DNA of 41,522 nucleotides from Actinomycetota bacterium (GCA_018882725.1 VERK01000003.1:1-41522); one strand, 5' to 3'; positions 8,699-17,301 are shown, counted from the stretch's first letter. Program-made: numbers and translations. The notes: a model not told the origin generated them from the letters alone.

Positions 8699-8705
8699 CT
8701 CGATG

Positions 8706-8711
8706 AGATTA
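8706..8711 (-). promoter_or_regulatory. -10 hexamer TAATCT for the acyltransferase-SGNH gene
   Basis: Read on the minus strand, TAATCT ends 7 nt before GTG 8698. It lies inside the longer track ORF and so argues for the shorter start. Confidence 0.45.
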
Positions 8712-8750
8712 CTTGTGGGCTCGCGGGCCACCTAGGGTGAGACGGTTCAC

Positions 8751-9527
8751 ATGAGCACGGAAGCCACGACCTCCAACCCCTCGCTTCTGCCGACCATCGC
8801 GGTCGGCATCGGTGCCGGCCTTCTGTCGGGTCTCTTCGGCGTGGGCGGCGGCATCCTCGTCGTGCCGGCCCTGGTGATGATTCTCGGCTTCGATCAACGG
8901 CGCGCGAGCGGAACGTCGCTCGGTGCCGTGCTTCCCATCTCGATCGCCAGCCTCATCACGCATTGGTCGCAGGACAACGTCGACTGGAGCGTCGCGTTGT
9001 GGTTGTCGATCGGTGCGATCGGCGGCGCCATCTACGGAACGAAGCTCATACACGTTCTTCCGCGCAAGACGCTCGGCTACCTGTTCGCAGCCGTCCTCGT
9101 GGTCACTGCGGTTCGGCTCTACATCCCCACCGAAGCCAACGGGCGCGACGCCATCGCGTTCCTGACCGCCGTGGCCATGATCGCCGTCGGCTTCGCCACC
9201 GGCGTGTTGGCCGGACTGCTCGGAATCGGCGGAGGCGTCGTGATGGTGCCGGCCATGATCGTTCTGTTCTCCGAGATCCCGGTGATCGCCAAAGGCACAT
9301 CGGCCGCCGTCATCATTCCCACGTCGATCATGGGGACGATTCGCAACCGCAAGTCGAAGAACATCGACATGCGAGTGGCCGCGATCGTCGGTGTGGCGGG
9401 CATCCCCACCGCCATCGTCGGCGGCATCGTCGCCGACGTGATGGACGACACCGTCTCGAACGCTCTATTCGCCACCCTTGTGCTGATCGTGGCGGCCCGA
9501 ATGATCAACGACGTTCGCAAGTCGTGA
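8751..9527 (+). CDS. TauE/SafE family sulfite/anion exporter
   Basis: 258 residues, nearly all hydrophobic, probably 7-8 membrane spans. The family's internal duplication is plain: GIGAGLLSGLFGVGGGILVV near residue 20 and GVLAGLLGIGGGVVMVPAM near residue 150. Members export sulfite, sulfoacetate or other small anions; the substrate here is unknown. The gene is divergent from the acyltransferase gene, with 52 bp between starts. A possible -10 (TAGGGT at 8733-8738) lies 12 nt upstream of ATG 8751, a longer gap than elsewhere. It converges on the LLM oxidoreductase gene. Confidence 0.9.
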   Translation: MSTEATTSNPSLLPTIAVGIGAGLLSGLFGVGGGILVVPALVMILGFDQRRASGTSLGAVLPISIASLITHWSQDNVDWSVALWLSIGAIGGAIYGTKLIHVLPRKTLGYLFAAVLVVTAVRLYIPTEANGRDAIAFLTAVAMIAVGFATGVLAGLLGIGGGVVMVPAMIVLFSEIPVIAKGTSAAVIIPTSIMGTIRNRKSKNIDMRVAAIVGVAGIPTAIVGGIVADVMDDTVSNALFATLVLIVAARMINDVRKS

Positions 9528-9553
9528 CCGTCATCATGACGGCCACCGTGGCA
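9528..9553. terminator. Possible weak bidirectional hairpin between TauE and LLM genes
   Basis: CCGTCA-TCA-TGACGG (9528-9542) is a perfect 6-bp stem with a 3-nt loop right after the TauE stop. It is followed by the small inverted repeat GCCACCGTGGC. There is no T-run, so intrinsic termination is uncertain. Confidence 0.3.
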
Positions 9554-9561
9554 ACGCGCTT

Positions 9562-10458
9562 CTAGAGGCTCGGGATCAGCGACGCCAACTGACGGAACTC
9601 GTCCATCGTCACCTTCGTCGGATCGGGCGACAACACCTGTACGCACACATGATCGGCCCCGCCGTCGAGGTGAGCCTTGATGCGTGCCTGGATGTCGTCG
9701 AGAGATCCCCACGCGACGATGGCGTCGACCAATGCATCGGTGGGACCGGCGATGTCCTCGTCGGTCCAGCCGAGACGCTTCAAGTTGTTCGTGTAGTTGG
9801 GAAGTCCGAGATAGGTCTTCATGAATCCACGGGCGATGGCGCGGGCCTCACTCGCACCTCGCGAGAACACGACCGCTTGTTCGGGCGCCAGCAATGCGTC
9901 AGGACCCATGGCGGCGCGGGCGATAGGTGTGTGCTCCACCGGCACGAAGTACGGATGAGCGCCCATCGTGCGCTCAGCAGCCAACTTGAGCATCTTGGGT
10001 CCGAGCGCAGCGAGCGCTCGGGCCGGCGGTGCTGACGGCTGGGCCGCGAAGTAGAGGCCGCGGTCCATCGCATCGAGGTACTTGACCATCGTGGAGTAGG
10101 GCTTGTCGTAATTGCCGCCGTGAAAACCTTCGACCGCGGGCTGATGGCTCACACCGATACCGAGCAGGAACCGATCGGGGAATGCTTCGGTGATGGTCTT
10201 CCACCCAGCCTGCATGGTCATCGGAGAACGAGCGTGCAGGCTCGCGATTCCCGTCGCGAGGATCAGTTTCTCGGTGGCCGACAACAACAGAGCGGTCGAT
10301 GCGAATGGTTCACGACCTACGGCTTCGGGAACCCACACCGTCGGAAAGCCCAACTCTTCGATCTGGGCCGCGAACTTCTGCGCTTCACGCATGGGCTGAA
10401 CATCGAGCTGGAACGTCCAGAGTCCGAGTTTTCCGAGGGCTGCTTTCGTGAGGGCCAT
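9562..10458 (-). CDS. F420-dependent LLM-class oxidoreductase (TIGR03620-like)
   Basis: 298 residues. A luciferase-like TIM-barrel is indicated by GLWTFQLDVQPMREAQKFAA, EELGFPTVWVPEA, the glycine-rich strand FLLGIGVSHQP and the C-terminal GGADHVCVQVLSPDP. The N-terminal pattern resembles the actinobacterial TIGR03620 subfamily, whose members are predicted to use coenzyme F420 rather than FMN. The reaction and substrate are unknown. Its ATG is preceded at 6 nt by TAGTTT, and it is divergent from the S9 peptidase, with 56 bp between the two starts. Confidence 0.85.
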   Translation of the reverse strand: MALTKAALGKLGLWTFQLDVQPMREAQKFAAQIEELGFPTVWVPEAVGREPFASTALLLSATEKLILATGIASLHARSPMTMQAGWKTITEAFPDRFLLGIGVSHQPAVEGFHGGNYDKPYSTMVKYLDAMDRGLYFAAQPSAPPARALAALGPKMLKLAAERTMGAHPYFVPVEHTPIARAAMGPDALLAPEQAVVFSRGASEARAIARGFMKTYLGLPNYTNNLKRLGWTDEDIAGPTDALVDAIVAWGSLDDIQARIKAHLDGGADHVCVQVLSPDPTKVTMDEFRQLASLIPSL

Positions 10459-10464
10459 GCGGCG

Positions 10465-10470
10465 AAACTA
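10465..10470 (-). promoter_or_regulatory. -10 hexamer TAGTTT for the LLM oxidoreductase gene
   Basis: Minus-strand TAGTTT ends 6 nt before ATG 10458, giving a predicted leaderless mRNA. Confidence 0.5.
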
Positions 10471-10502
10471 GGCGACTTTCCGAGCGCCACCACGATCGGG
10501 AC

Positions 10503-10508
10503 TACCTT
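10503..10508 (+). promoter_or_regulatory. -10 hexamer TACCTT for the S9 peptidase gene
   Basis: TACCTT ends 6 nt before ATG 10515. Together with the minus-strand hexamer at 10465-10470 it makes a compact divergent promoter pair. Confidence 0.5.
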
Positions 10509-10514
10509 CGACGC

Positions 10515-12539
10515 ATGGCCGAATCCCCTCATCACGCGCTCGCCACCACGCTCCTCGATGGCATGGTGCAGGCAGCCTCACCCGTCGTCTCCCCCGACGG
10601 CCAGTTCGTCGCGTTCGTGACCAACCGCGTCGATCTCGAGAAGAACACGTACAAGTCGCTCGTGTGGCTGGCTTCCACCACGGATGAATTCGCTCCCTAT
10701 CCACTGACGTCCGGAGATCCGGGTGAGTCGCAGCCCTCGTGGTCTCCCGACTCGCGTCAGCTGGCCTTCGTGTCGGGCCGCGAAGGTGCCCAAGGCGCCA
10801 AGAAGGGCGAACGCACACTGCACGTGATCCCGGTCGCGTCACCCGGCGAGACACGAACGATCGCAGTGCGCAAGGACGGTCTCGATTCGCCGCGCTGGTC
10901 GCCCGACGGTCGCTTCATCGCGTTCACGTCGCGCGTTCCCGACGAGCGTTACTCGGCCGAGGACGAATCGTGGCAGTCACCACGACGAATCACGTCGTTC
11001 TTCACACGACTCGACGGCGAGAACTTCGTGTTCGATCGACCCAATCACGTGTGGGTCGTCGCGGCCGACGGAACCGGAGTTCCGCGCGATCTGACCCCGG
11101 GCGATCACGACCACGGGTCCTTCTGCTGGACGGCCGACTCGCGGGCACTCGTGGTGGCAGCGGCCCGCCACGCCGAGTGGGATCTCGATCTGGCCACCGA
11201 CCTACACCTTGTTCCGCTCGACGGACCGATCACTCCGCTCACTCATCGCACCGGCGTGTACACGTCTCCCAGCACGAGCCCCGACGGCACGCGAGTCGCT
11301 TTCCTTGGTTACGACGACTCGAGCATCTACCCGCAGAACGTTCGGGTGGGGGTGCTCGATCTGGCCACTTCAACACACACCTGGGTGTCGGCCGACTTCG
11401 ACCGCACCTTCGAGACGACCGTCGGCAACGTCGCACCGGTCTGGATCGACGACATGACGATCCTGGCGACCGCGGAAGATCGCGGTCAATGCCACCTCAT
11501 GCGTATCGACGCGCGTGGAACCACGGCGCCCACCGCGGTCACCACCGGATCGCGCTGCGTGAAGACCTTCGATCATCGTGTGGGCATCACTGCCGCCGCA
11601 GTCTCGAGTCCCACCCGACCGACCGAGATCCACCTGTGGCGAAACGGAAACGAATCGGTTCTCACGAACGTCTCGGCCGAGATCGTGGTGCGCGTGAAGC
11701 CGGTCGACTGGGAACGGTTCGCGGTTCCGGTGAAGAACCCGACTCGTGACATCGGAACAACTATCGACCCGGTGATCGACGCGTGGATCATGCGCCCACA
11801 CAACTTCGACGCGAACAAGAAGTACCCGGTGATCCTCAACGTCCACGGCGGTCCGCACACGCAGTACGGCGAGACCTACTTCGACGAGTTCCAGGCGCAG
11901 GCTGCGGCCGGTTTCGTGGTGGTGGCGTGCAATCCACGCGGATCGTCGGGTCGCGAAGAAGCCTGGGGACAGGCGATCATGGGCCCCAAGCACCCGAAGC
12001 GACCCGGCACCGGCTGGGGTGGAGCCGATCTGGAGGACGTGCTGAACGTCCTCGATACCGCACTCGATCGTTACCCGTTCTGCGACCGCGGTCGAGTCGG
12101 TATGCAAGGCGGCAGTTACGGCGGATACATGGCGACACTGTTGGCCGCTCGACATGCCGGACGACTGCGCACGGTCTGCACCGAGCGGTCGGTCAACAAC
12201 TTGCTCACCGAAGAGTGGTCGAGTGACATCGGCACCATGTTCCGCGTCGAACACGGCCCCGATCCGGTGAGCGACCCCGACGAATACACCCGGATGTCGC
12301 CGAGCACCCTCGCGCGCGACATCGACGTCCCCGTCCTCATCGTGCACAGCGAAAACGACCTGCGGTGTCCGATCAGCCAGGCCGAGGAACTCTTCGTCAC
12401 ACTGCGACTGATGAAGAAAGAAGTCGTCTTCTACCGATTCCCGGCCGAGACACACGAACTGTCACGCAGCGGGTCTCCTGTTCATCGCCGTCAGCGCTTC
12501 GAGATCATTCTCGACTGGTTCACCGAGAAACTCTCGTGA
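10515..12539 (+). CDS. S9 family prolyl oligopeptidase/acylaminoacyl peptidase
   Basis: 674 residues. The first 400 or so form a WD/TolB-like beta-propeller with repeated SPDG-type blades (VSPDGQFVAFV, WSPDSRQLAFVSG, WSPDGRFIAFTS). The C-terminal alpha/beta-hydrolase domain has the nucleophile elbow GGSYGG with Ser534, Asp615 (ENDLRCP) and His647 (ETHELSR) as a complete catalytic triad. No signal peptide is visible, so it is probably a cytoplasmic oligopeptidase that releases N-terminal dipeptides or acylated amino acids. It converges on nudC with 9 bp between stops. Confidence 0.93.
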   Translation: MAESPHHALATTLLDGMVQAASPVVSPDGQFVAFVTNRVDLEKNTYKSLVWLASTTDEFAPYPLTSGDPGESQPSWSPDSRQLAFVSGREGAQGAKKGERTLHVIPVASPGETRTIAVRKDGLDSPRWSPDGRFIAFTSRVPDERYSAEDESWQSPRRITSFFTRLDGENFVFDRPNHVWVVAADGTGVPRDLTPGDHDHGSFCWTADSRALVVAAARHAEWDLDLATDLHLVPLDGPITPLTHRTGVYTSPSTSPDGTRVAFLGYDDSSIYPQNVRVGVLDLATSTHTWVSADFDRTFETTVGNVAPVWIDDMTILATAEDRGQCHLMRIDARGTTAPTAVTTGSRCVKTFDHRVGITAAAVSSPTRPTEIHLWRNGNESVLTNVSAEIVVRVKPVDWERFAVPVKNPTRDIGTTIDPVIDAWIMRPHNFDANKKYPVILNVHGGPHTQYGETYFDEFQAQAAAGFVVVACNPRGSSGREEAWGQAIMGPKHPKRPGTGWGGADLEDVLNVLDTALDRYPFCDRGRVGMQGGSYGGYMATLLAARHAGRLRTVCTERSVNNLLTEEWSSDIGTMFRVEHGPDPVSDPDEYTRMSPSTLARDIDVPVLIVHSENDLRCPISQAEELFVTLRLMKKEVVFYRFPAETHELSRSGSPVHRRQRFEIILDWFTEKLS

Positions 12540-12548
12540 AAGTTCCGC

Positions 12549-13391
12549 TCACTCGTTACGGAGCCAGTGATCGATCAGCTTGCGAGCGATCGAGATGCCA
12601 GGAGGAATCGGCGGCAGGTCGTCCTTGCGGTACCAGTTGGCGTCCATGATCTCGTTCGGATCGCACACGATGTCGCCGCGCACCCATTCGGCTCGGAAAC
12701 CGAGCATGAGACTGTGCGGGAACGGCCACGGTTGACTGCCGAGATACCGGACGTTGCCCACCTCGACGCCGACTTCTTCACGCACTTCGCGCACGACCGC
12801 ACCTTCGAGGGTCTCACCCGGCTCGACGAATCCGGCCAGACACGAATACATCGGCGCGCGGAACTGGACACCGCGCGCGAGCAGCGCCTCCTGGTCGGGT
12901 CCGGGCTCACCGCGCGTCACGAGCGTGATCATCGCCGGCGCCAGTCGCGGAAAAGCCACCAACCCGCAAGCCGGACACTTCATGGCCCGCTCGTTGCGCG
13001 CGAGCTCGGTCGCGGTCCCGCACCGACCGCAGAAGCGATGCGTCCGGGCCCAGTCGACGAGTTGCACCGCGCGCCCGGCCACGAGCCATTCGTCTTCCGA
13101 AGCCCGACCGAAGTAACTGAACAGGTCGAGGGCGGCACCTTCCGACGGGTCGTCGCCGCGCGGAACGTCGACACCCCACCATGCGTGACCGTCGAGCACT
13201 CCGAGGAAGTGCACCGACCAGTCGTCGTGAGCGCGTCGATCGTCGACCCAGACACGTGACTCGACCACGTGCACGTACCGATGTCCGGCGACGGAGTCGG
13301 GCGGCGTCATCCCCGGCTCGAATCGTGTGAGCCGGCTGATCACCCCCGGTGCGTAGGGGTGGTCTGAGGGGCGGCTTCCGGACTGGGTCAC
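12549..13391 (-). CDS. nudC: NADH pyrophosphatase (NUDIX), NudC type
   Basis: 280 residues from GTG 13391. An N-terminal domain is followed by a zinc ribbon (Cys121, Cys124, Cys139, Cys142; FCGRCG and CPACG), then a NUDIX domain with the box GFVEPGETLEG...REVREEVGV at about 187-209. The NudC signature SQPWPFPHS follows at 219-227. This signature separates NADH pyrophosphatases (and NAD-RNA decapping enzymes) from other NUDIX proteins. The enzyme splits NAD(H) into NMN(H) and AMP. A candidate -10 (TACGGT, 13404-13409 minus) lies 12 nt upstream and overlaps the -10 of the divergent thiolase gene. Confidence 0.93.
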   Translation of the reverse strand: MTQSGSRPSDHPYAPGVISRLTRFEPGMTPPDSVAGHRYVHVVESRVWVDDRRAHDDWSVHFLGVLDGHAWWGVDVPRGDDPSEGAALDLFSYFGRASEDEWLVAGRAVQLVDWARTHRFCGRCGTATELARNERAMKCPACGLVAFPRLAPAMITLVTRGEPGPDQEALLARGVQFRAPMYSCLAGFVEPGETLEGAVVREVREEVGVEVGNVRYLGSQPWPFPHSLMLGFRAEWVRGDIVCDPNEIMDANWYRKDDLPPIPPGISIARKLIDHWLRNE

Positions 13392-13407
13392 GTCACGAGT
13401 GTGACCG

Positions 13408-13413
13408 TAGGAT
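13408..13413 (+). promoter_or_regulatory. -10 hexamer TAGGAT for the thiolase gene
   Basis: TAGGAT ends 7 nt before ATG 13421 and supports that start over ATG 13412, which lies inside the hexamer. Confidence 0.5.
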
Positions 13414-13420
13414 GCCCCTC

Positions 13421-14620
13421 ATGTCGAACTCTTCATCTTCTGGTCGCTCCGTCGTGATCGTCGAGGCCGTCCGCACACCGGTCGGCCGCAAGAACGGTGG
13501 CCTCTCCACCCTGCATCCCGCCGAGATCCTCGGGCTCGTTCAGAAAGAAGTCGTCCGTCGCACCGGCATCGACCCGGCCGCCATCGAACAGGTGGTCGGC
13601 GGAAACGTGAGCCAAGTCGGCGCCCAGAGCTTCAACATCACCCGCACCGCCTGGCTCTCGGCCGGACTGCCGCTCACCACCGCGTGCACCACCGTCGACA
13701 CTCAGTGCGGTTCGAGCCAGCAGGCGACCGGTTTGGCCGCATCACTCGTGGCGTCGGGCGTCGTCGACGTGGCGATGGCCTGTGGCGTCGAGTCGATGAG
13801 CCGTGTTCCGATCGGATCGAACTCGGCCAAGTCGCTCGGCCTCGGGGTTCCGGTTCCGAAGAGCTACTTCGAGTTGTATGAGTTCACGTCACAGTTCGAA
13901 GGTGCCGAGCGCATCGCCGACAAGTGGAACATCACGCGCGCCGACACCGATGCGTTCGGTCTCGCGTCGCAGCAGCGCGCCGCGCGTGCCTGGGCCGAGG
14001 GTCGCTTCGACGGCCAGTTCATCGAAGTCGAGGCGCCCGACCTCGATGCCGAGGGCAATCCAACCGGTACAACACATCGCGTCACTCGCGACGAAGGCAT
14101 CCGCGAGTCGACCCTCGAGAAGTTGGCCACGCTCAAGCCGGTCGCTCGCGAGAACGGCGTGCACACCGCCGGCAACTCGTCGCAGATCTCCGATGGTGCC
14201 GCCGCACTCCTCATGATGACTGAGGAGAAGGCCAAGGAACTCGGTCTCAAGCCGCGGGCTCGCGTGGTCGACTCGTGCCTCGTAGGTGTCGATCCGATCC
14301 TGATGCTCACCGGTCCGATCGACGCGACCCAGCGTCTCCTCGAGCGCAACAACCTCACCATCGACCAGATCGACACGTTCGAGATCAACGAAGCGTTCGC
14401 GTCAGTCGTTCTCGCGTGGGCCAAGGAAGTGGGCGCCGATCTCGAGAAGACCAATCCGAACGGCGGTGCGATCGCTCTCGGTCACCCACTCGGCGGCACC
14501 GGTGCGGTCCTCATGACCAAGGCCTTGTACGAGCTCGAGCGCACCAACGGTCGCTACGGCCTCGTCTCGATGTGCTGCGGTGGCGGTCTGGGAACCGGCA
14601 CGCTCATCGAGCGCATCTGA
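13421..14620 (+). CDS. Acetyl-CoA C-acetyltransferase (thiolase II family)
   Basis: 399 residues from ATG 13421. The acyl-accepting Cys is Cys96 in VDTQCGSSQQA. The His motif ALGHPLGGTGAVL and the C-terminal second Cys motif CCGGGLGTGT are intact, so the enzyme should be active. Thiolases condense or cleave 3-ketoacyl-CoA. With the acyl-CoA dehydrogenases elsewhere in the window a degradative role in fatty-acid or branched-chain acid oxidation is likely. Direction and chain length cannot be read from the sequence. The track start at 13349 is over-extended. Confidence 0.93.
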   Translation: MSNSSSSGRSVVIVEAVRTPVGRKNGGLSTLHPAEILGLVQKEVVRRTGIDPAAIEQVVGGNVSQVGAQSFNITRTAWLSAGLPLTTACTTVDTQCGSSQQATGLAASLVASGVVDVAMACGVESMSRVPIGSNSAKSLGLGVPVPKSYFELYEFTSQFEGAERIADKWNITRADTDAFGLASQQRAARAWAEGRFDGQFIEVEAPDLDAEGNPTGTTHRVTRDEGIRESTLEKLATLKPVARENGVHTAGNSSQISDGAAALLMMTEEKAKELGLKPRARVVDSCLVGVDPILMLTGPIDATQRLLERNNLTIDQIDTFEINEAFASVVLAWAKEVGADLEKTNPNGGAIALGHPLGGTGAVLMTKALYELERTNGRYGLVSMCCGGGLGTGTLIERI

Positions 14621-14673
14621 CCGCCGGCCGCGCCAGCGGCTCTCCACATTCGGCCGTGCCGATACATCGACGT

Positions 14674-15204
14674 GTGACGAGTCTCGCGAAGTACTCGTTC
14701 GTCGTGACGTCGTTCGCCATCACGTCCTTCTTGGCCGTCGTTGGCTGCTCGAGTTCCCGTCCGGCTCTGTCGTCGAACGCTGACGGACGGGTCGCACGAG
14801 TGATCGACGGCGACACGATCGATGTCGAGTTCGTCATCGACGGACGTTCGGTCACCGATCGAGTTCGACTGATCGGAATCGACACCCCCGAAACCAAGAA
14901 GCCGAACACCCCCGTCGAATGCTTCGGTCCCGAGGCATCAGCGCGAACCGAACAACTCGTGCCCGAAGGAACCGAGGTGCGCGTGGTGCTCGACCGCGAA
15001 GAACGTGATGACTACGGACGAGTTCTGGCCTACGTGTATCGCGTCGCCGACGACCTGTTCGTGAACCGTCAATTGCTCGCCGAGGGTATGGCGCGGATTC
15101 TCTCGATTCGGCCGAACGTGTCGTTGGCGTCCGACTTGCAAGCAGCCGAAGCCGAAGCCCGTCGCGCCTTGCGTGGACTCTGGGGAGCCTGTCCCCTCGG
15201 GTAG
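14674..15204 (+). CDS. Thermonuclease-like (SNase) lipoprotein
   Basis: 176 residues from GTG 14674; the track ORF from 14275 reads through the thiolase gene. A short hydrophobic N-terminus ends in the lipobox AVVGC, so it is probably anchored outside the membrane. The staphylococcal-nuclease domain shows VIDGDTIDVEF, VRLIGIDTPE and DDYGRVLAYVY, including the family's acidic and arginine positions. It is predicted to cut extracellular nucleic acid, a guess from the family. The ChbG gene starts 10 bp downstream. The stop codon TAG is also the first half of the next gene's -10 hexamer. Confidence 0.87.
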   Translation: MTSLAKYSFVVTSFAITSFLAVVGCSSSRPALSSNADGRVARVIDGDTIDVEFVIDGRSVTDRVRLIGIDTPETKKPNTPVECFGPEASARTEQLVPEGTEVRVVLDREERDDYGRVLAYVYRVADDLFVNRQLLAEGMARILSIRPNVSLASDLQAAEAEARRALRGLWGACPLG

Positions 15205-15207
15205 CGT
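15202..15207 (+). promoter_or_regulatory. -10 hexamer TAGCGT for the ChbG-like gene, overlapping the SNase stop
   Basis: The TAG stop of the SNase gene is the first half of TAGCGT, which ends 6 nt before GTG 15214. Confidence 0.45.
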
Positions 15208-15213
15208 GACGGC

Positions 15214-16050
15214 GTGAGCGACCTCGCCGAACGCCTCGGCTACGACAGCGACACCCGGTTGGTGATCCTGTCGTGCGACGATCTCGGTTCGTGTCACGCC
15301 GCCAACATGGGTGTGTACTCGGCATTGCGAGACGGTGTCGCCACGTGTGCATCGGTCATGATTCCGGCTCCGTGGTCGCGCCATGCGGCACTGATGTATC
15401 GCGGCGAAGACGTGGGCGTTCACCTCACTCTCAACGCCGAACATCCGGCGTACCGCTGGGGACCGATCACCCATGCGCCGTCGCTCCTGTCGGGCGATGG
15501 TGGTTTCCCCCGCGATATCGACGACTTGTGGGAGCACGCCGATCCCGCCGAGGTTCTCCGCGAGTGTCGCGCCCAGATCGAGCGGGCGATTCTGTGGGGT
15601 TTCGACGTGACCCATCTGGCTCCCCATCTCTCGGCCATCACTCTTCGGCCCGAATTCTTCGACGTGTACCTCGAACTGGCGGTCGAGTTCGATCTGCCGA
15701 TTCGTCTTCCCTCGACGGTGAGCACCGAGGCGGCCGGCTTTCCGTTCCGCGATCTGGCCGCCGAAGAGGGTGTTGTGTTCCCCGACCACTTCGACCACGA
15801 CTGGCGGGCGGGTAGCCGCGAGCGCGTCTACGCGGCGATCGCTTCGTTGCCGGCCGGCGTGTCGGAAATTCACGTTCAGCCAGCCATCGACACCGCCGAG
15901 GTGCGTGCGCTCGCCGGCGACGTGGCCGACGGCTGGATCGATGATCTCGATCTGGTCGTGAACGACGCTACGTTGCGCACACTCCTGCGTGACTCGGGTG
16001 CGGTGCTGATCGGTTACCGCGAACTCCGCGACGCGATGCGCTCAGCCTGA
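15214..16050 (+). CDS. ChbG/HpnK (YdjC) family carbohydrate deacetylase
   Basis: 278 residues from GTG 15214. The metal-site elements of YdjC deacetylases are present in order: the Asp pair in LVILSCDDLG, the His in VGVHLTLN and the His pair region in VTHLAPHLSAI. The usual THLDxH is THLAPH here, losing a non-ligand Asp. Members deacetylate N-acetylated sugars, such as chitooligosaccharides in ChbG and hopanoid sugar in HpnK. The substrate here is unknown. The 3' end overlaps the convergent SCP2-like gene by 9 bp. Confidence 0.85.
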   Translation: MSDLAERLGYDSDTRLVILSCDDLGSCHAANMGVYSALRDGVATCASVMIPAPWSRHAALMYRGEDVGVHLTLNAEHPAYRWGPITHAPSLLSGDGGFPRDIDDLWEHADPAEVLRECRAQIERAILWGFDVTHLAPHLSAITLRPEFFDVYLELAVEFDLPIRLPSTVSTEAAGFPFRDLAAEEGVVFPDHFDHDWRAGSRERVYAAIASLPAGVSEIHVQPAIDTAEVRALAGDVADGWIDDLDLVVNDATLRTLLRDSGAVLIGYRELRDAMRSA

Positions 16051-16281
16051 TTGGGCGACCAACCGAGCCAACGTCGCGGCGGCTTCGCCCGACGACAATG
16101 CGTCGAACAACGGGCCGGACGGGCCGGTGTTCTTCAACTTGCCGAGCATGAACGCCACCGACGGATCGAGTGACGCATCGGCCAACGACACGCTCACCAC
16201 GACATCGGCGTCATCGGGGCCATCGACGATCTCGTCGTTCTTGCCGCGGGCCACGCGGTACTGAAGACGCGCGCCGCTCAC
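16042..16281 (-). CDS. Small SCP2-like sterol-carrier-domain protein, coupled to mca
   Basis: 79 residues starting at GTG 16281, which overlaps the mca stop (GTGA). The track ORF to 16437 lies mostly inside mca. The pattern DADVVVSVSLADASLDPSVA then FMLGKLKNTGPSGPLFDAL resembles the tail half of SCP2-type domains, where a hydrophobic pocket is closed by a helix. At this length it is shorter than a full SCP2 domain (about 100 residues). The function is unknown. The 4-bp overlap implies translational coupling with the mycothiol amidase, so a role in the same process is inferred. Confidence 0.6.
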   Translation of the reverse strand: MSGARLQYRVARGKNDEIVDGPDDADVVVSVSLADASLDPSVAFMLGKLKNTGPSGPLFDALSSGEAAATLARLVAQSG

Positions 16282-17258
16282 GTCGTGCTCGTCCGCTCGA
16301 GCTCGACGAGTCGCTGTGGCCGATCGACGCCGGTGGGCAACGCCATCACCTCGGCGATGCCATCGAACAAACAGATCTCCACGGCGTCGGCCTCCGGAGA
16401 GCTCACGGCCGAACGCGCGAGTACCCAGTCTTCCCACGGGTAGAGCGCCGACAATTCGTCGTCATCGAGCCCGAACCACCAAGCCTCCGTCGGGTCGACT
16501 TGGGTGGCGTGCGCCAGCAGTGCCTGCGAGCGTGCGTGCATGTGCGATGCGATGTGCAGTCGAGTGGTCACACGGTCGTCGTGGCTCGGCCGCGACAACC
16601 ACTTCTCGTCGAACGGCGACTTTCCCGACTTGGCGATCATCGCGTCGTGCACCATACGCATACGAGTCTTCGTCCAGACCGTGTAGTACATCTTCAACGG
16701 CTGCCAAACCGGCCCGGCCCACGGATACCACGTCGGATCGCCGGCGCGCTCGAATGCCACCACCGACACGTCGTGGACCTTCACATGGTCGGGGTGCGGA
16801 TAACCGCGTTGATCGTCGTTATAGGTGATGATCACCTGCGGCCGAGTGCGTCGAATGACGGCAACCAGTCGGCCGACCGCCTCGTCGAGATCGGCTTGAT
16901 GAAAGCAAGCCGGATTCTGATTGGCCGGTGAGTCGACCATTCCCGAATCGCGATAACCGAGCATCACGACTTCGTGGAATCCGATGATCTCGGCCGAACG
17001 CGACAACTCGATCGGTCGGAGTCGGGCCATGACCGCTTTCTCGGCCTCCGGCTCGACGCCGTGGAACGGACCACCTGGCTCGCGTAGCGCCGGATTCTGC
17101 AGGTCTCCCTCTTCACCACCGGTGCAGCACACGAGCACCGTACGCACGCCGAGATCGGCGTAGGCCGCAAGTGTGGGAGCACCCTTGGACGCCTCGTCAT
17201 CGGGATGGGCATGCACGGTCAGGACGCAGAGCGGATGTCCGTTCGCATCGAGACGCAT
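16278..17258 (-). CDS. mca: Mycothiol S-conjugate amidase
   Basis: 326 residues from ATG 17258; the 534-aa track ORF extends falsely into the divergent lipoprotein gene. The LmbE-like deacetylase fold is shown by the zinc motif AHPDDE (17-22), the LGYRDSGM stretch and the second zinc motif HPDH (155-158). The AHPDDEASKG form and the long C-terminal part fit Mca better than its paralogue MshB. Mca cleaves mycothiol conjugates of toxins to a mercapturic acid for export plus GlcN-inositol for recycling. This implies that the organism makes mycothiol, an actinobacterial thiol. Confidence 0.9.
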   Translation of the reverse strand: MRLDANGHPLCVLTVHAHPDDEASKGAPTLAAYADLGVRTVLVCCTGGEEGDLQNPALREPGGPFHGVEPEAEKAVMARLRPIELSRSAEIIGFHEVVMLGYRDSGMVDSPANQNPACFHQADLDEAVGRLVAVIRRTRPQVIITYNDDQRGYPHPDHVKVHDVSVVAFERAGDPTWYPWAGPVWQPLKMYYTVWTKTRMRMVHDAMIAKSGKSPFDEKWLSRPSHDDRVTTRLHIASHMHARSQALLAHATQVDPTEAWWFGLDDDELSALYPWEDWVLARSAVSSPEADAVEICLFDGIAEVMALPTGVDRPQRLVELERTSTT

Positions 17259-17265
17259 GTCCGAA

Positions 17266-17271
17266 ACGCTA
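17266..17271 (-). promoter_or_regulatory. -10 hexamer TAGCGT for mca
   Basis: Minus-strand TAGCGT ends 7 nt before ATG 17258. The same hexamer serves the divergent PEBP gene 30 bp away. Confidence 0.5.
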
Positions 17272-17301
17272 GTTCGCCGACACCTGGACCCATCGGGCGC
17301 A

